DNA from: JAICYJ01 sp963737445
Lineage (GTDB): Bacteria > Actinomycetota > Thermoleophilia > Gaiellales > JAICJC01
Direction: 5' to 3'
DNA length: 64,000 bases
Assembly: GCA_963737445.1 (NCBI GenBank)
Contig: CAVTSO010000001.1
Location: forward strand, 1 to 64,000
The notes under the pieces are model-generated. The model ran no database searches. It was given only the letters and a program-made list of their open reading frames with translations, and was not told the origin of the DNA. How positions within the stretch are numbered: position 1 is the stretch's first letter; every line of letters starts with the position of its first letter. This document shows positions 18,942 to 28,783 of this stretch, piece after piece. A program made the translations under genes and the position numbers.

Positions 18942-20181
18942 GTTCCCCCTCCTTGCGAAGTCCGATTCCGCGGTTCCTGCTGCCGGCACAAGCTCGGCGA
19001 AGATCGCCTCGAAGCGGTCGGCGATCTGGTCGATGTCGAACGCCGTCTCGGCGAAGGCGCGGGCATTCTCACCACAGCGGAGCCGCAATCCGCTCGTCCT
19101 CGAGCAGCCTCCGCGCCGCCGCCGACGAACGCGACGGTTGAGCTCGGGTCGACGACGATACCCGCTCTGGCACGATCGACAACGCGGGCGGCGAGGTTGT
19201 CCTGCGGCAGCGCCGCCAGGATCGGCCGGCCGGCGCAGTGGTAGCTGAGCACCTTGGACGGCACCGAGAGGACGCCGGCCGGCGCTCGAGGATCGCGACC
19301 AGCACATCGGCCGAGGCAAGCACCATCGGGCAGCTGCGGCGAACGGCTGGAACGGCAGCACGGCCAGGTTGTCGAGGCCCCCGCTGCGCCGATGCCCGGC
19401 GCAGGAAGTCGGCGCCAAGACCCTCCGACAGCACCACCACCCGCGCGTCGGTGCCGCGGTACTGCTCGAGCGAGTTCCAGCAGCATCTCGGGATTGTGCT
19501 TGAGCCCCGAGCGTGCCCGAGTACAGGAGCACCCGGCTGTCGTCCAGGCCGCGCTCGCGCGCCCAGGCGTTATCGCGGGGGCCGCATCGGCAGGTCTTCG
19601 AGGGGCGCCCAGTTCTCGATCACGGCGACGTTCTCGTCGCGCACGCCCCATCCGCGCAGCACTGGCAGGAAGTCCTCGCTGATGGCCACCACCTTGGCGC
19701 TGCGGCGGAGCATCGAGGCCTCCAGTCGTAGCAGGTAGCGGCCCATCATCGACCCCAGCAGCGGATATCGCGACTTCGCAACCCGCGCCATGGCGACGCT
19801 GTAGATGTCCTGCTGCCAGAACACGAAGGGCACGTCCAACCGCTCACAGGTCTTCAGCAGCACCTGCTGTGACAGCAGGGGGTTGTTGCTCGAGACCAGT
19901 ACGTCGGGCGCAAACGCCGCCGCTGCGGCGGACAGCGCCCGGCCGTAGGCGCGCTCCTGCTGGAGGCGGCGCCGCATCGAGTACTTGCTGAAGGCCCGGG
20001 TCAGCGGAATCGGCTGTAGCTGAAACGTGGGCGGGTCGGCCGAAGTCGACTCCACCGCCCCCTTGCCGGTCACGTACGAGGGGCAGTGCCAGTGCACGAC
20101 CTCGTGGCCGCGGGTGGCGAGCTCACGGCTCAGCTGCACCTGGAAGGGGTGGCCGGAGAAGTCGTGGATGCCGATCCGCAT
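18938..20181 (-). pseudogene. WbuB-like GT4 glycosyltransferase, frameshifted
   Basis: The N-terminal 200 residues are intact from ATG 20,179-20,181: MRIGIHDFSGHPFQVQLSRE, VVHWHCPSYVTGKGAV and VLVSSNNPLLSQQVLLKTCE, which resemble WbuB/ExpE7-type glycosyltransferases of colanic-acid-like clusters. The first break is near 19,575. Later pieces in other frames include LLYSGTLG, LKHNPEMLLELARAV, GVLSVPSKVLSYHCAGRPIL and FDIDQIADRFEAIFAELV. About six shifts are needed. A GTG at 20,260-20,262 overlapping the kinase stop would extend the N-terminus by 27 residues and is an alternative start. One readable frame ends in a TGA that overlaps the next gene's ATG, as in a coupled operon. Confidence 0.65.
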
Positions 20182-20258
20182 CGCCTCGCGGCCGCCCGCA
20201 CCGGAATCCGAGTCCGCCAGCGAACTCTGTATCCGGCCCGGCTGGGCCGGGTTCGCGG

Positions 20259-21978
20259 TCACGTCCGCTCCGCCGCCGGGGCCTCGGTTTCCTCCGCGGA
20301 GGACGAGTACTGGGAGCCGTAGCTGCTTGCCTTGTCGGCGGCACTTCCCACCGACGAGGGCGTGCCATCGCCGGCGACATTTCCGGCCGAGGATGGCGTG
20401 CCATCGTACCCGTAGTAGCCGTAGCCGTACTGCTCATCGGCCTCGGCGTCGGTGAACACGAACCCGAGCTTCAGGCACGGGGCGGCGGCCAGCTGGCGGC
20501 GCAGCTCGGTCATCATCGGCCGCCGCACCAGGTTTGCCCGCGCAACCACGATCATCGCGTCCACCGTCGCCGAGAGCGTCATCGCGTCGCTGACCGCCAG
20601 CACCGGCGGGGCGTCGACCAGCACCACGTCCGCCCGCTCCTTCAGGTCGGCCAGCACGTCCGCCAGGCTCGGGGTGCTGGCGAACTCCGCCGGGTCGGGG
20701 GGGATCGTGCCGGCCGGAAGCACCTCGAGCCTACCCGGGTCGCGGGTGGCTCGGCGCCGCTCCATCCCGCTCTCGTCGAGCGAGATCGGGGTCAGGGCCT
20801 CTTCCAGCGAGACGCTGCCGAGCACCACGTCGGTCACTCCCGCTTGGCCCTCAAGGTCAAAGAAGGAGGCGAGGATCGGCCGCCGCAGGTCGAGATCGAC
20901 CAGCGCCACCTGCCGGCCGGATCGTGCGAGCGCGACCGCCAGGTTTGCGATCGTGGTCGACTTGCCCTCCTGCGGCAGCGCGCTGGTGATCATGACCGTC
21001 TGCGCCTGGTGGCGTAGGTTGGCGAAGTCGAAGCTGGTGCGGAGCTTGCGGTACGACTCGGCATGGACGCCCGGCGCCTCGGACATCATGGCCAGGTCGT
21101 TGGCCCGCTGCAGGCTCCTGGGCGGCGCCGAGATCCGCGCCAGCAGCGGCAGGCCGAGGATCTCGGCGAGCTCCTCGGCCGAGCGGATGCGGGTGTCGAG
21201 GGCGTTGGACAGGAACGCCAGGCCGACGCCGACGATCAGACCCAGGATCGCGCCGATGATGCCGGTCTTGACCGGGGTCGGGCGGATCTTGGGGGCGTCG
21301 GTCGCGCTGGTTCGCGATGCGGCGTTGCCGCTCACCAACGTCTTCCCGGTGTTGCAGTTGGTTCAGCTCGAGCCTGAGTTCAGCTCGCCTCTGACCGTGC
21401 GGCGGAAGTGGGCCGTCGGATACGCTGATCCGAGCTGGCTTGTTGATCGGTTGCCGATCGGCATCCTTGAACGTCTGCTGATCAGCCAGACGTCTTCTGA
21501 TCGAACATACGCGATGGCGTACTGGTTCGCGAGGTTGATCGCCAGTGCAGGATCGTGATCGTGGACGCTGAAGATGAGAACGATCGGCATTCGTGTCCGG
21601 CGTCACGGACGACTCGGTCCTGAGCTCGTCCGGCGTCACCGACGGTACCGTTAGCGGCTTGCTCGAGCACCGCCGAGTCGTCTCGCGCGAAGAGCGCCTG
21701 CGTTTGCAACTCACGGTCGGCCGTCTGCGTGTTCGGCTGCGAGTGTGATGCCCTGCGAGGTCGACGATCAGGCTCTGGTTGTTCACCAGCACCGACGCCG
21801 TCGCCTCGTACAGAGACGTCTGCGTGAGCGAGAACGCCAGGGCAGACGCCGTCGTAACGATCGCCACAAAAACGATCATCCACGCCCGCCTCCGCAGAAT
21901 GGCTACGTAGTCGCGAAGCGATCGCGACTCTTGCTGCTGCTCCACCACACTCCCTGGGAAAGGGCCATTGGGGTCCAT
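20259..21978 (-). pseudogene. Wzz plus tyrosine autokinase (BY-kinase) fusion, middle frameshifted
   Basis: The N-terminus (ATG 21,976-21,978) reads SLRDYVAILRRRAWMIVFVA with the first Wzz membrane helix. From about 21,340 the rest is one frame: second helix GIIGAILGLIVGVGLAFLSN, then Walker A ITSALPQEGKSTTIANLAVA, Walker A' VALVDLDLRRP, Walker B DVVLVDAPPVLAVSD, and a C-terminal tail with a tyrosine cluster (EQYGYGYYGYDG). The periplasmic segment (about 21,340-21,770) is scrambled by several shifts. BY-kinases phosphorylate their own tyrosine cluster and control polysaccharide chain length. Its stop overlaps a possible GTG start of the glycosyltransferase. The paralogue at 28.8-30.5 kb is intact. 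Confidence 0.8.
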
Positions 21979-22087
21979 CAGAGGCCCGCGGGGGCTTTCG
22001 ACTTGACTGCTGTTATACCTCTCTGCGACCCAAAGTCAACTTGCAAGGTGCCCCCGCGAAACGGTCTCGGATCGGCGGCTCGGAACC

Positions 22088-23524
22088 TCATCGCGTCAGC
22101 AATTGGGCGATCACAAATCCCGAGCCGACGGCCACCGCGAGCACGGCAGCATAGCCCGCCAGGTTGCCGCGTCCCCCCACCACGTGGTGGTGTCGCCGAA
22201 ACGGCCCGACGCGGATAGGAAATCCGCCGGAGAAAACTGCGGTGCGCCGTCGCGTCCACCAGGAGGGAAGCCCGACCCGCAACCTGCCAGGATCCAACCG
22301 CCGCCGGTGCCACCTCCGCGCAAGTTGACCGGGCCGACGCAAGCGGTCGGGCAGGCGCAGCCGGCGTCGCTCGGCGGGCGGCGGCGACACGGACGGCACA
22401 GAGACGGCCGGCGGCGCCGCCGCCTGCGACGGCCCCGCCTCGGCCTCAGCCCATCGCCGACGGTCGCGCAGCGTCCGGAAGCCGGGGCTCGTCAGCTCGA
22501 GCACGAGCAGGCAGATCCCGGTACCCAGCAGCGCCAGTCCGCCCACCAGCACCAGCATGTCGGCGGGGTCGCTGCCCAGCAGGCCCAGCTGCCGGAACCA
22601 CCCGGAAGGCCGGACAGATGCCGTCGAGCAGGTTGACGGTGTGGCCGAGCCCGCCCCCTGGCCGGCGAGCACGGCCAGCATCGATGTCGCATCGGCCCTC
22701 GAATCGACCGTGCCGCAGCTGACCGTCCGGCCGACGTCACCCCATGCGTGCAGCTCGTTTAGATAGGTGGTTGCGGTGAGATCAGTGGCGGCGTTCTTGG
22801 CGATCACGCCGCCGAGGTGGTTGGGCGTGCGCAGCGTGGGCGACGACGGCTCCAGCACGGCTGCGCCAATCGCGGCGAGGCCGTCCAGCTGACGCTGCTC
22901 CGGTGAGGCGGTCGGGTCGCCCCGTTCCTGACCGAACAGGTAGGCATCAGCAAGCGCGCCCTGCAGCCGGATCTGGCCGGGCCGGATCCCAAAGCTGCGG
23001 CCGGAGGAGTCAAGCAGGGTGACGGCCGTCGGGGCGGATACGGCGATGCCGCCCAAGCCGTCGATCATGTTGCCGACCTGCCCTGGCGCCAGCAGCAGCA
23101 CGTGGTTGACCGGGATACCCTGGTGCGCTAGGGCGCCGACCAACGCCGTCACGTCGCCGCGGGTGGTCAGGTCACCGACGCGGTTCGCGCCCACCCTCGC
23201 CCGGGAACCGAGCGCGACGGTGGTGGCAACGCCGGTCGAGGGGTCGATCCGCATCAGCACCGCTCCCGGGATCCCACCTTGCGGCGCGGCGATCAGGAAG
23301 GTGCCGGAACCGGTCGACGGCGCACCCCCAGACAGCACCGAGCCTAGGTTGGCCGGCAGCCGCGCATTGCTGGCGGCGAGGTCGCTGCGCAGCTGGTGAA
23401 ATGCCATCCAGCCGACGGCCAGGGTGGCGGAAGCCGCGGCGAGGCCCAGGGCCAGCATCCACAGCAGAATCCGCCACCACCTGGCCCGACGCCCACGCTC
23501 GGTCGAGGCTGCGAATGTTTCCAT
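22088..23524 (-). CDS. LytR-CpsA-Psr-like membrane protein (intact)
   Basis: A 478-residue protein: one N-terminal membrane helix (RILLWMLALGLAAASATLAV), an extracellular domain with VNHVLLLAPGQVGNMIDGLG and an acidic/arginine stretch LFGQERGDPTASPEQRQLDG. A second helix follows (MLVLVGGLALLGTGICLLVL), then a basic Pro-rich stretch and a last helix (GYAAVLAVAVGSGFVIAQLL). The order and spacing mirror the broken gene at 8.2-10.0 kb, and EPSS occurs at the same place. I infer a divergent LCP ligase that attaches polysaccharide to the cell envelope, but the usual catalytic arginines are only partly recognisable. It is divergent from the Wzz-like gene across 57 bases. Confidence 0.6.
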   Translation of the reverse strand: METFAASTERGRRARWWRILLWMLALGLAAASATLAVGWMAFHQLRSDLAASNARLPANLGSVLSGGAPSTGSGTFLIAAPQGGIPGAVLMRIDPSTGVATTVALGSRARVGANRVGDLTTRGDVTALVGALAHQGIPVNHVLLLAPGQVGNMIDGLGGIAVSAPTAVTLLDSSGRSFGIRPGQIRLQGALADAYLFGQERGDPTASPEQRQLDGLAAIGAAVLEPSSPTLRTPNHLGGVIAKNAATDLTATTYLNELHAWGDVGRTVSCGTVDSRADATSMLAVLAGQGAGSATPSTCSTASVRPSGWFRQLGLLGSDPADMLVLVGGLALLGTGICLLVLELTSPGFRTLRDRRRWAEAEAGPSQAAAPPAVSVPSVSPPPAERRRLRLPDRLRRPGQLARRWHRRRLDPGRLRVGLPSWWTRRRTAVFSGGFPIRVGPFRRHHHVVGGRGNLAGYAAVLAVAVGSGFVIAQLLTR

Positions 23525-23581
23525 CCGGTGACCACCGTATCACCGCGTCACCGGGTTCAGGGCGGTGGCACGAGCCCGGCA
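23525..23581. promoter_or_regulatory. divergent promoter region between LCP-like and Wzz-like genes
   Basis: The two starts are only about 57 bases apart, so both promoters must overlap here or inside the genes. The stretch contains GGTGACCACCGTATCACC, a short imperfect dyad, close to the LCP-like start. I see no convincing -35/-10 pair. Confidence 0.3.
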
Positions 23582-24949
23582 GTGGTCGTCAACACACTCT
23601 GCTGCGGGTACAGTGGGGAGGTCGTCGACGCCGAGGGAACCCTGAAGCCTGGTCTCACGTTTGCAAGAGCGATGCGGATGCTTTCCGCCCGATGGTGGGT
23701 GGTGCTGATCTGCATTGTGCTGGTGACCGTGCTGGGAGTCTCTCTCGCCAACAAGCGCCTCTCCGGTGCGACGGCGTCCGCCCGCGTCCACGAACAGGAC
23801 ACGTCGGTGGCCTTCAGTCCCCAGTCCGGACTGCCGCAGCCGTCGACCGAATCGCGGTCGGTCAACGAGCTGACCCGCGGTGACTTCGTTGATCCCCAGA
23901 TCGCGGCCGCGGCCGCCGCCAGGCTCGGTGGCGGCATGACGGGATCGGGTCTCAGCGGCGCGCTCGGGTTCACGCCGCTGAACGGAACGGACGTGGAGCT
24001 CACCTACTCGGGCGGCGGCTCCACAGCAGAGGCCGAGCGACGGCTGAAGGCCTACGTGGACAAGCTGATCTCGACCCGGATCGCGACCCAGCGGCAACAA
24101 CTTCAGCGCGCGGCCGCAAAGCTGAGCGGCCAGGGTGGACCGCCTGTGGCGGCGGCGGCCACCCGGCTGCAGGCGGCCGCCAACGGCCTCGACCAGCAGA
24201 TCTTCCAGGTCGGCTCGATCACGGCCTCCAAGTCACGATCGATCCCGTCGAGCGCGATCGTGGCCGGCAGCGCCGTGGCTGGACTGATCCTCGGTATCCT
24301 GGTCGCGCTGGCAGTCGGGCAGTTCGACCCCCGCATCCGCCGCGTCGCCGACCTCAGGCTGGCGGGACTGCGCGCGCTGGACGTCGACCGCGGCGATGCC
24401 GAGTCGATCGAGACCGTGCGGACGGTGGCCGAGGTCGGAGGCCTGGACGCGACCGGCGGTGCCGTCGCCGTGGCGCCGTCCTCCGGCGGCGAGACGCCGC
24501 TCAGCCGTGAGCTGGCGGAGTCGTTCGCCGCTTCCGGGCGTCCCACCACTCTGCTCTCCGACCAGGGCGTGGCCCGGTCGGGCGCAGGCGACGAGGCCTG
24601 GACGCCGGTCGAGGCCGAGCCACGCCCGCTGCAGTCGCTGCCGCGGCTGCGCGCCACGCTCGCCGACGGACGCATCGGCGACGTCACGGTGATCGCCGCC
24701 CCCGGCGTGCTCCAGCACCCGCAGGCTCTGATCGCCGCCGCCGCCGCCGACATCACCATTCTGGTGCTGCGGCGCGGCAAGAGCACGTGGGCGGAGCTCG
24801 AACGCAGCCTGGAGATGCTCGAGGACGCGGCCGTTGCCGGCAAGGTTCGCATCTGCCTCGAGCGCAGCAGCTTCCTGGCCAAGGGCGGCGACGCCATCCT
24901 CCGGCGCGGCCGCACCGGCGCGCGCGCGCCGGCCCGCTCCTCGCCATAG
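23582..24949 (+). CDS. Wzz-like protein with degenerate (pseudo)kinase domain
   Basis: About 455 residues. RAMRMLSARWWVVLICIVLVT is the first Wzz helix and AIVAGSAVAGLILGILVALAV the second, with a periplasmic region between them that is rich in Ala/Gln (IATQRQQLQRAAAKLSGQ). The C-terminal 170 residues align by order with BY-kinases: VAVAPSSGGETPLSRELAES stands where the P-loop (QEGKSTT) should be, TTLLSDQG where the LVDLD motif should be, and VTVIAAPGVLQHPQALIAAA where Walker B should be. The ATP-binding lysine and aspartates are lost and there is no tyrosine tail. GTG 23,582 is my start; ATG 23,672 is the alternative. Its stop is four bases from the next ATG. Confidence 0.65.
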   Translation: MVVNTLCCGYSGEVVDAEGTLKPGLTFARAMRMLSARWWVVLICIVLVTVLGVSLANKRLSGATASARVHEQDTSVAFSPQSGLPQPSTESRSVNELTRGDFVDPQIAAAAAARLGGGMTGSGLSGALGFTPLNGTDVELTYSGGGSTAEAERRLKAYVDKLISTRIATQRQQLQRAAAKLSGQGGPPVAAAATRLQAAANGLDQQIFQVGSITASKSRSIPSSAIVAGSAVAGLILGILVALAVGQFDPRIRRVADLRLAGLRALDVDRGDAESIETVRTVAEVGGLDATGGAVAVAPSSGGETPLSRELAESFAASGRPTTLLSDQGVARSGAGDEAWTPVEAEPRPLQSLPRLRATLADGRIGDVTVIAAPGVLQHPQALIAAAAADITILVLRRGKSTWAELERSLEMLEDAAVAGKVRICLERSSFLAKGGDAILRRGRTGARAPARSSP

Positions 24950-24953
24950 CGAC

Positions 24954-26456
24954 ATGACCTCCCCCGCCCTCACCGGATCGCGACCGCAGCCCGTGCTTGT
25001 GCCGATGCCGTGGAGCGGCGCGACAGCACGCGCCTCGGGCGGACCACTCGTCTGGCTGACGGCGTTGGCGATGGCGCTGGCGGTGTACCTGGTCGCGATC
25101 GCCAGCGGGCGCGGCGACCTGCTGGTGGCGGGCGGTCTGGCGCTTGCCGTCCCGCTGCTGTTTGCGGTCCGGCTGGAAGCCGGTGTGCTGCTGATCGTGA
25201 TCGCCCGCCCCACGCTGGACATCTTTGCCGATCGGTCGTTCGCGTCGGTGGGCGGGCTGCAGCTGAATCCCGCCTCGGCGCTGGCGCTGCTCGTGATCGC
25301 GATCGGCGTGCCGTACATGATCGAGCGGGCCGGCGACCTCCGCCGGGCGCCGGGCATCTACCCGTATCTCGGCTTCGCGGCCATCGCCGCGATCGGCATC
25401 CCGGTGGCGCCGGCGTTCGGCTCGGCCGCCACCGAGTGGTTCAGGTTGACCTCGATCCTGGTCATCTACGCACTGGCCTACCTATCGGCCACCACCCGCG
25501 CCGCGGTCGGGCGGTTGCTGGCCGCGATCCTGCTCTCAGCCTGCTGCCTGTCGCGGTCGGCCTGGTTCAGCTGGAACGGGGTGGGACGCGGCAGATCGGC
25601 GACTACCACCGCCTGACCGGCACCTTCCTGCACCCCGACCCCTACGGCATCTATCTGTCCCTGATCGTGGTCGCCGCCGCCGCCGTGGCGCTCGGCAGTC
25701 GGTCGGGATGGCGCTGGCTGGCGGCATTGGCGTTCTTCGCCTCCAGCGTCGCCCTGATCGGCTCCTACACTCGCACCGGCTGGGTCATGGTTGGCATCGG
25801 CCTGCTTGCGCTCGGGCTCGTGCGATACCGGTGGCTGCTGCTGGCGGTGCCGCTGGCGGCCGTCCTCGCGCTGACGGCCGTCCCCGCAACCAGCGCCCGT
25901 TTCAACGACATCTCGAACCCTAAGGTGCAAGCCGCCACCCGCCGGCCCGGCAACTCCTTCAACTCCCGCATCCAGCTCTGGAGGGACAACCTCCCCTACG
26001 CACGGCAGAAGCCGATCACGGGTCAAGGCCTCAACTTCATCCTCGAACGAACCAGCAACAACGCCCACGTCCACAGCGATTATGTGCGCGCGCTGGTGGA
26101 GACCGGCATGTTCGGTTTCGTCATCTACATCGCTCTGCTGCTGACCGCCTTCGGCGGCAGCGTCTGGGCGATGATCACGGACGCGCCGCGTGCAGTCGAG
26201 GCTGCTTCGGGTCGCCGCACTGGTCGGCGTTGCAACCAGCGTCTGCTACATCCTGGCCAGCGGCGACTCCAACCTGATGACCCAGGTCGCCGTCAGCGGC
26301 ACCGCGTGGGCGCTGTTCGCCTGTGCGCACGCGGCAGGTCGGGTCGCGTCGGATCTCGTCGCGCCGCGGCCGCTCTCCGGGCTCGAGCAACGGCGGATCG
26401 CGCTACGCGGGCACGCCGGCGTCAGGTCGCCCCGGCCACCCGCGGATCGGGCCTAG
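24954..26456 (+). pseudogene. O-antigen ligase/polymerase-type membrane protein A, two frameshifts
   Basis: ATG 24,954 follows the Wzz-like stop by four bases. The protein has 10-12 hydrophobic segments (LVWLTALAMALAVYLVAIAS, RWLLLAVPLAAVLALTAV). Its large external loop carries HVHSDYVRALVETGMFGF, the histidine-containing Wzy_C signature of O-antigen ligases and polymerases. Shifts near 25,540 and 26,190 are needed to keep the frame; joined length is about 500. It would polymerise or ligate lipid-linked glycan on the outer face of the membrane. The last 54 bases overlap the 3' end of the convergent ligase B gene. Confidence 0.75.
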
Positions 26457-27926
26457 AGCCCTCGCCCGGACGGCCTGTGAGATTCGACCTGGCCGAGCGG
26501 TCGTCAGCACCGCCAGGCAGGCAAGCGCCGCCACCGTAACCCCGCTGACATCCCATGTCCAGTCGAAGGCGGCCTGCAGCAGGTACCCGGCCGATGCACC
26601 GGCGGCGGCGGCAACCACCGGCGAGGCCGGGACGCTGATCGTCCGAAACGGCACCGCAAGCACCACCAGCAGCAGCGTCAGTCCGACCAGCCCCAACTCC
26701 GCTGCGGTTTCCAGGTAGAGGCTGTGAGCCGCCTGCACCGGAAACCGCCGGCTGCGGTCGGCCGCCCACAACTGCGCGAAGGTGCCGTCCCCGGATCCGA
26801 TCAGCGGATGGTCGCGAACGTCGTCCCAGGCCAGGCGCCAGATCGCTCCGCGCCCATTGTTGGACAGGCTGAGCAACCGCCGGTTGAGGTCGCCACCCTG
26901 GAAGTGGGGGGATGACTGGCCGCTGGTCTCGAGCACGTGGACGATGCCGCCGGCGACCACCACGGCCATCACGCCCAGCAGCGCCGCACCTCCCAGAACG
27001 ATCCACCGGCGCCGCGCTGCGGCCTCGGCGGCTCGGTGCACGATTCGCCGCCAGCGCATCGCCGCCCAGCCGCTGATCGCCATCGACGCCAGAATCAGGA
27101 TCAGCGCGGCAGCGCCCTGGCGCACCTGATCGGCGTGCCGGGGATAGGCGCTGGTGAGCGCGGGAAATACCTGCACGACCACGACCGGGATGACCGCGGC
27201 AGGCACCAGCACCGATGCATCCAGCAAGCTGCCGGCGCGGCTACGAACGACGCTCACCGCCAGCGCGAGACCGGCCACCAGCGCGAGCAGCGCGCCGCGG
27301 CTGAAGGTCAGATACAGGGCCAGGCCGAGCGGGGTCGCGGCCAGCGCGCAAGCCAGTCGCACGTGGCGAGCGCCGCCCACCGCGAGCCCCGCGGCCAGGA
27401 TCAGCCCGATCATCGCCAGCGAGCCCAGTGCGTTCCAGTACCCGACCGGCTGATCCAGGCGGTTGACGCCGGGCGTACCGGGTGAGCCGGGCAGCGAGGG
27501 CAGCAATCGCGTCAGCACCGCGTACGCGCAGATCGTGGTCGCTCCCACAGCGACGCCGGCGACCACGGGTCGTCCGCCCCATGCCGACGAGACGGCCACA
27601 AAGCAGGCGACTGCCGACGCGATCATCAGCCAGCGTTGCAGCTCGATAGTCGTCGCCGGCGGGTCGCTCGACCAGAGATGCGAGCAGGCCGACCACAGCG
27701 CCAGTCCCGCGAACCCGGCGATGCACCAGCGCGCGGACGTCGCAATCGCGGGACGCCTGCGCCAGAGAACGATCGCGGTCACCGTGACGAAGCCGATCGT
27801 CGCCAGATCCCAGGCGGTACGGTCGTTTCCCCCCGACGCCGCGCACAGAGCGATCACGGCGAACGCCGGCACGGCGGCGGGAACGATCACGTCGGTCGAC
27901 GCGTGCTCTCGTACCGCGGCGATCAT
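26403..27926 (-). CDS. O-antigen ligase/polymerase-type membrane protein B
   Basis: An intact 507-residue protein from ATG 27,924-27,926 (MIAAVREHASTDVIVPAAV). It has about 12 membrane helices, TFSRGALLALVAGLALAV at the family's conserved arginine helix, and the Wzy_C loop with HPLIGSGDGTFAQLWAAD and VQAAHSLYLETAAELGLVG. The latter is the histidine motif typical of ligases. Upstream in-frame codons overlap the divergent sulfotransferase and are not needed. It acts at the outer membrane face on lipid-linked glycan. Divergent starts with the sulfotransferase are 47 bases apart, so they share a regulatory region; the 3' end overlaps ligase A. Confidence 0.8.
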   Translation of the reverse strand: MIAAVREHASTDVIVPAAVPAFAVIALCAASGGNDRTAWDLATIGFVTVTAIVLWRRRPAIATSARWCIAGFAGLALWSACSHLWSSDPPATTIELQRWLMIASAVACFVAVSSAWGGRPVVAGVAVGATTICAYAVLTRLLPSLPGSPGTPGVNRLDQPVGYWNALGSLAMIGLILAAGLAVGGARHVRLACALAATPLGLALYLTFSRGALLALVAGLALAVSVVRSRAGSLLDASVLVPAAVIPVVVVQVFPALTSAYPRHADQVRQGAAALILILASMAISGWAAMRWRRIVHRAAEAAARRRWIVLGGAALLGVMAVVVAGGIVHVLETSGQSSPHFQGGDLNRRLLSLSNNGRGAIWRLAWDDVRDHPLIGSGDGTFAQLWAADRSRRFPVQAAHSLYLETAAELGLVGLTLLLVVLAVPFRTISVPASPVVAAAAGASAGYLLQAAFDWTWDVSGVTVAALACLAVLTTARPGRISQAVRARALGPIRGWPGRPDAGVPA

Positions 27927-27973
27927 GCCGTTGGGCTTTGACGCGCCCGGAGGCGGCGTGTACCGTCGATGCG

Positions 27974-28783
27974 ATGGCCCAGTGGCCGCGACGGGAAACG
28001 CTCGAAGACCTGGAATGGCGCCTGCGAACGCGCTGGTCGGAGCACCGATCGTATCTGACCTACTCCCGCTATCGCCATCCCCTGAACGTGCTGAACGACT
28101 CGACACAGCTCGTGATCGAGGCGTTTCCGCGATCGGCCAACACGTTCGCGACCGTGGCCTTTCAGCTCAGCCAGCCGGCCCCGGTGCGCGTCGCCCACCA
28201 CCTGCATGCGCCGGCCCAGGTCGCCGATGCCGTGCGCCGCGGCATACCGGTGCTGGTGCTCGTCCGCCATCCCCGTGACGCCGTCACCTCGCAGGTGATC
28301 CGCTCGCCGGGGATCTCCGTCCCCGGCGTGCTGAGCGCCTATGCACGGTTCCATGAACGCGTGGCGTCGGTCCGCACCGAATGCCAGATCGCGACCTTCG
28401 AGCAGGTAACCGGCGACTTCGGGGTCGTGATCCATGCGTTGAACCAGCGATACGGAACAGAGTTCGGGGTGTTCCAACACACCAGCGAGGCGGTGGCCGA
28501 GGTCTATCGCATGATCGACGAGCGCGCGCGTGAGCCTCGTCTCGGCCGCGCGGTCGCAGCGTACCGCTCCGGAGTGATCACTCGCGCCGATCTGGAGACG
28601 CTCGTGAACGGACAGCTCCAGCGTCCGGCCTCCGCTGTTCCGGCCGACAGGGTCGCGCGGCCCGCGGAAGAGCGCCGTGGCCTCCAGGACGCGGTCCGCC
28701 GCACCTACGACTCTGCGGCGCTGGCCACGCTGCGCGCACGCGCCGAGGCGGCCTACCGCAAAATCGTCCAGCCCGAGCGCTAG
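27974..28783 (+). CDS. sulfotransferase-like protein 3
   Basis: An intact 269-residue protein. LVIEAFPRSANTFATVAFQ has the Arg-Ser-x-x-Thr/Ser form of the phosphosulfate loop and IPVLVLVRHPRDAVTSQVI is a good 3'-phosphate motif. The rest (FGVVIHALNQRYGTEFGVF, ETLVNGQLQRP) fits the sulfotransferase superfamily only loosely, so it is a distant member. I chose ATG 27,974 (MAQWPRRETLEDLEW); a TTG at 27,938 is open but lacks a ribosome-binding site. The last four bases overlap the convergent kinase stop. It is one of five sulfotransferase-type genes in this region. Confidence 0.65.
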   Translation: MAQWPRRETLEDLEWRLRTRWSEHRSYLTYSRYRHPLNVLNDSTQLVIEAFPRSANTFATVAFQLSQPAPVRVAHHLHAPAQVADAVRRGIPVLVLVRHPRDAVTSQVIRSPGISVPGVLSAYARFHERVASVRTECQIATFEQVTGDFGVVIHALNQRYGTEFGVFQHTSEAVAEVYRMIDERAREPRLGRAVAAYRSGVITRADLETLVNGQLQRPASAVPADRVARPAEERRGLQDAVRRTYDSAALATLRARAEAAYRKIVQPER

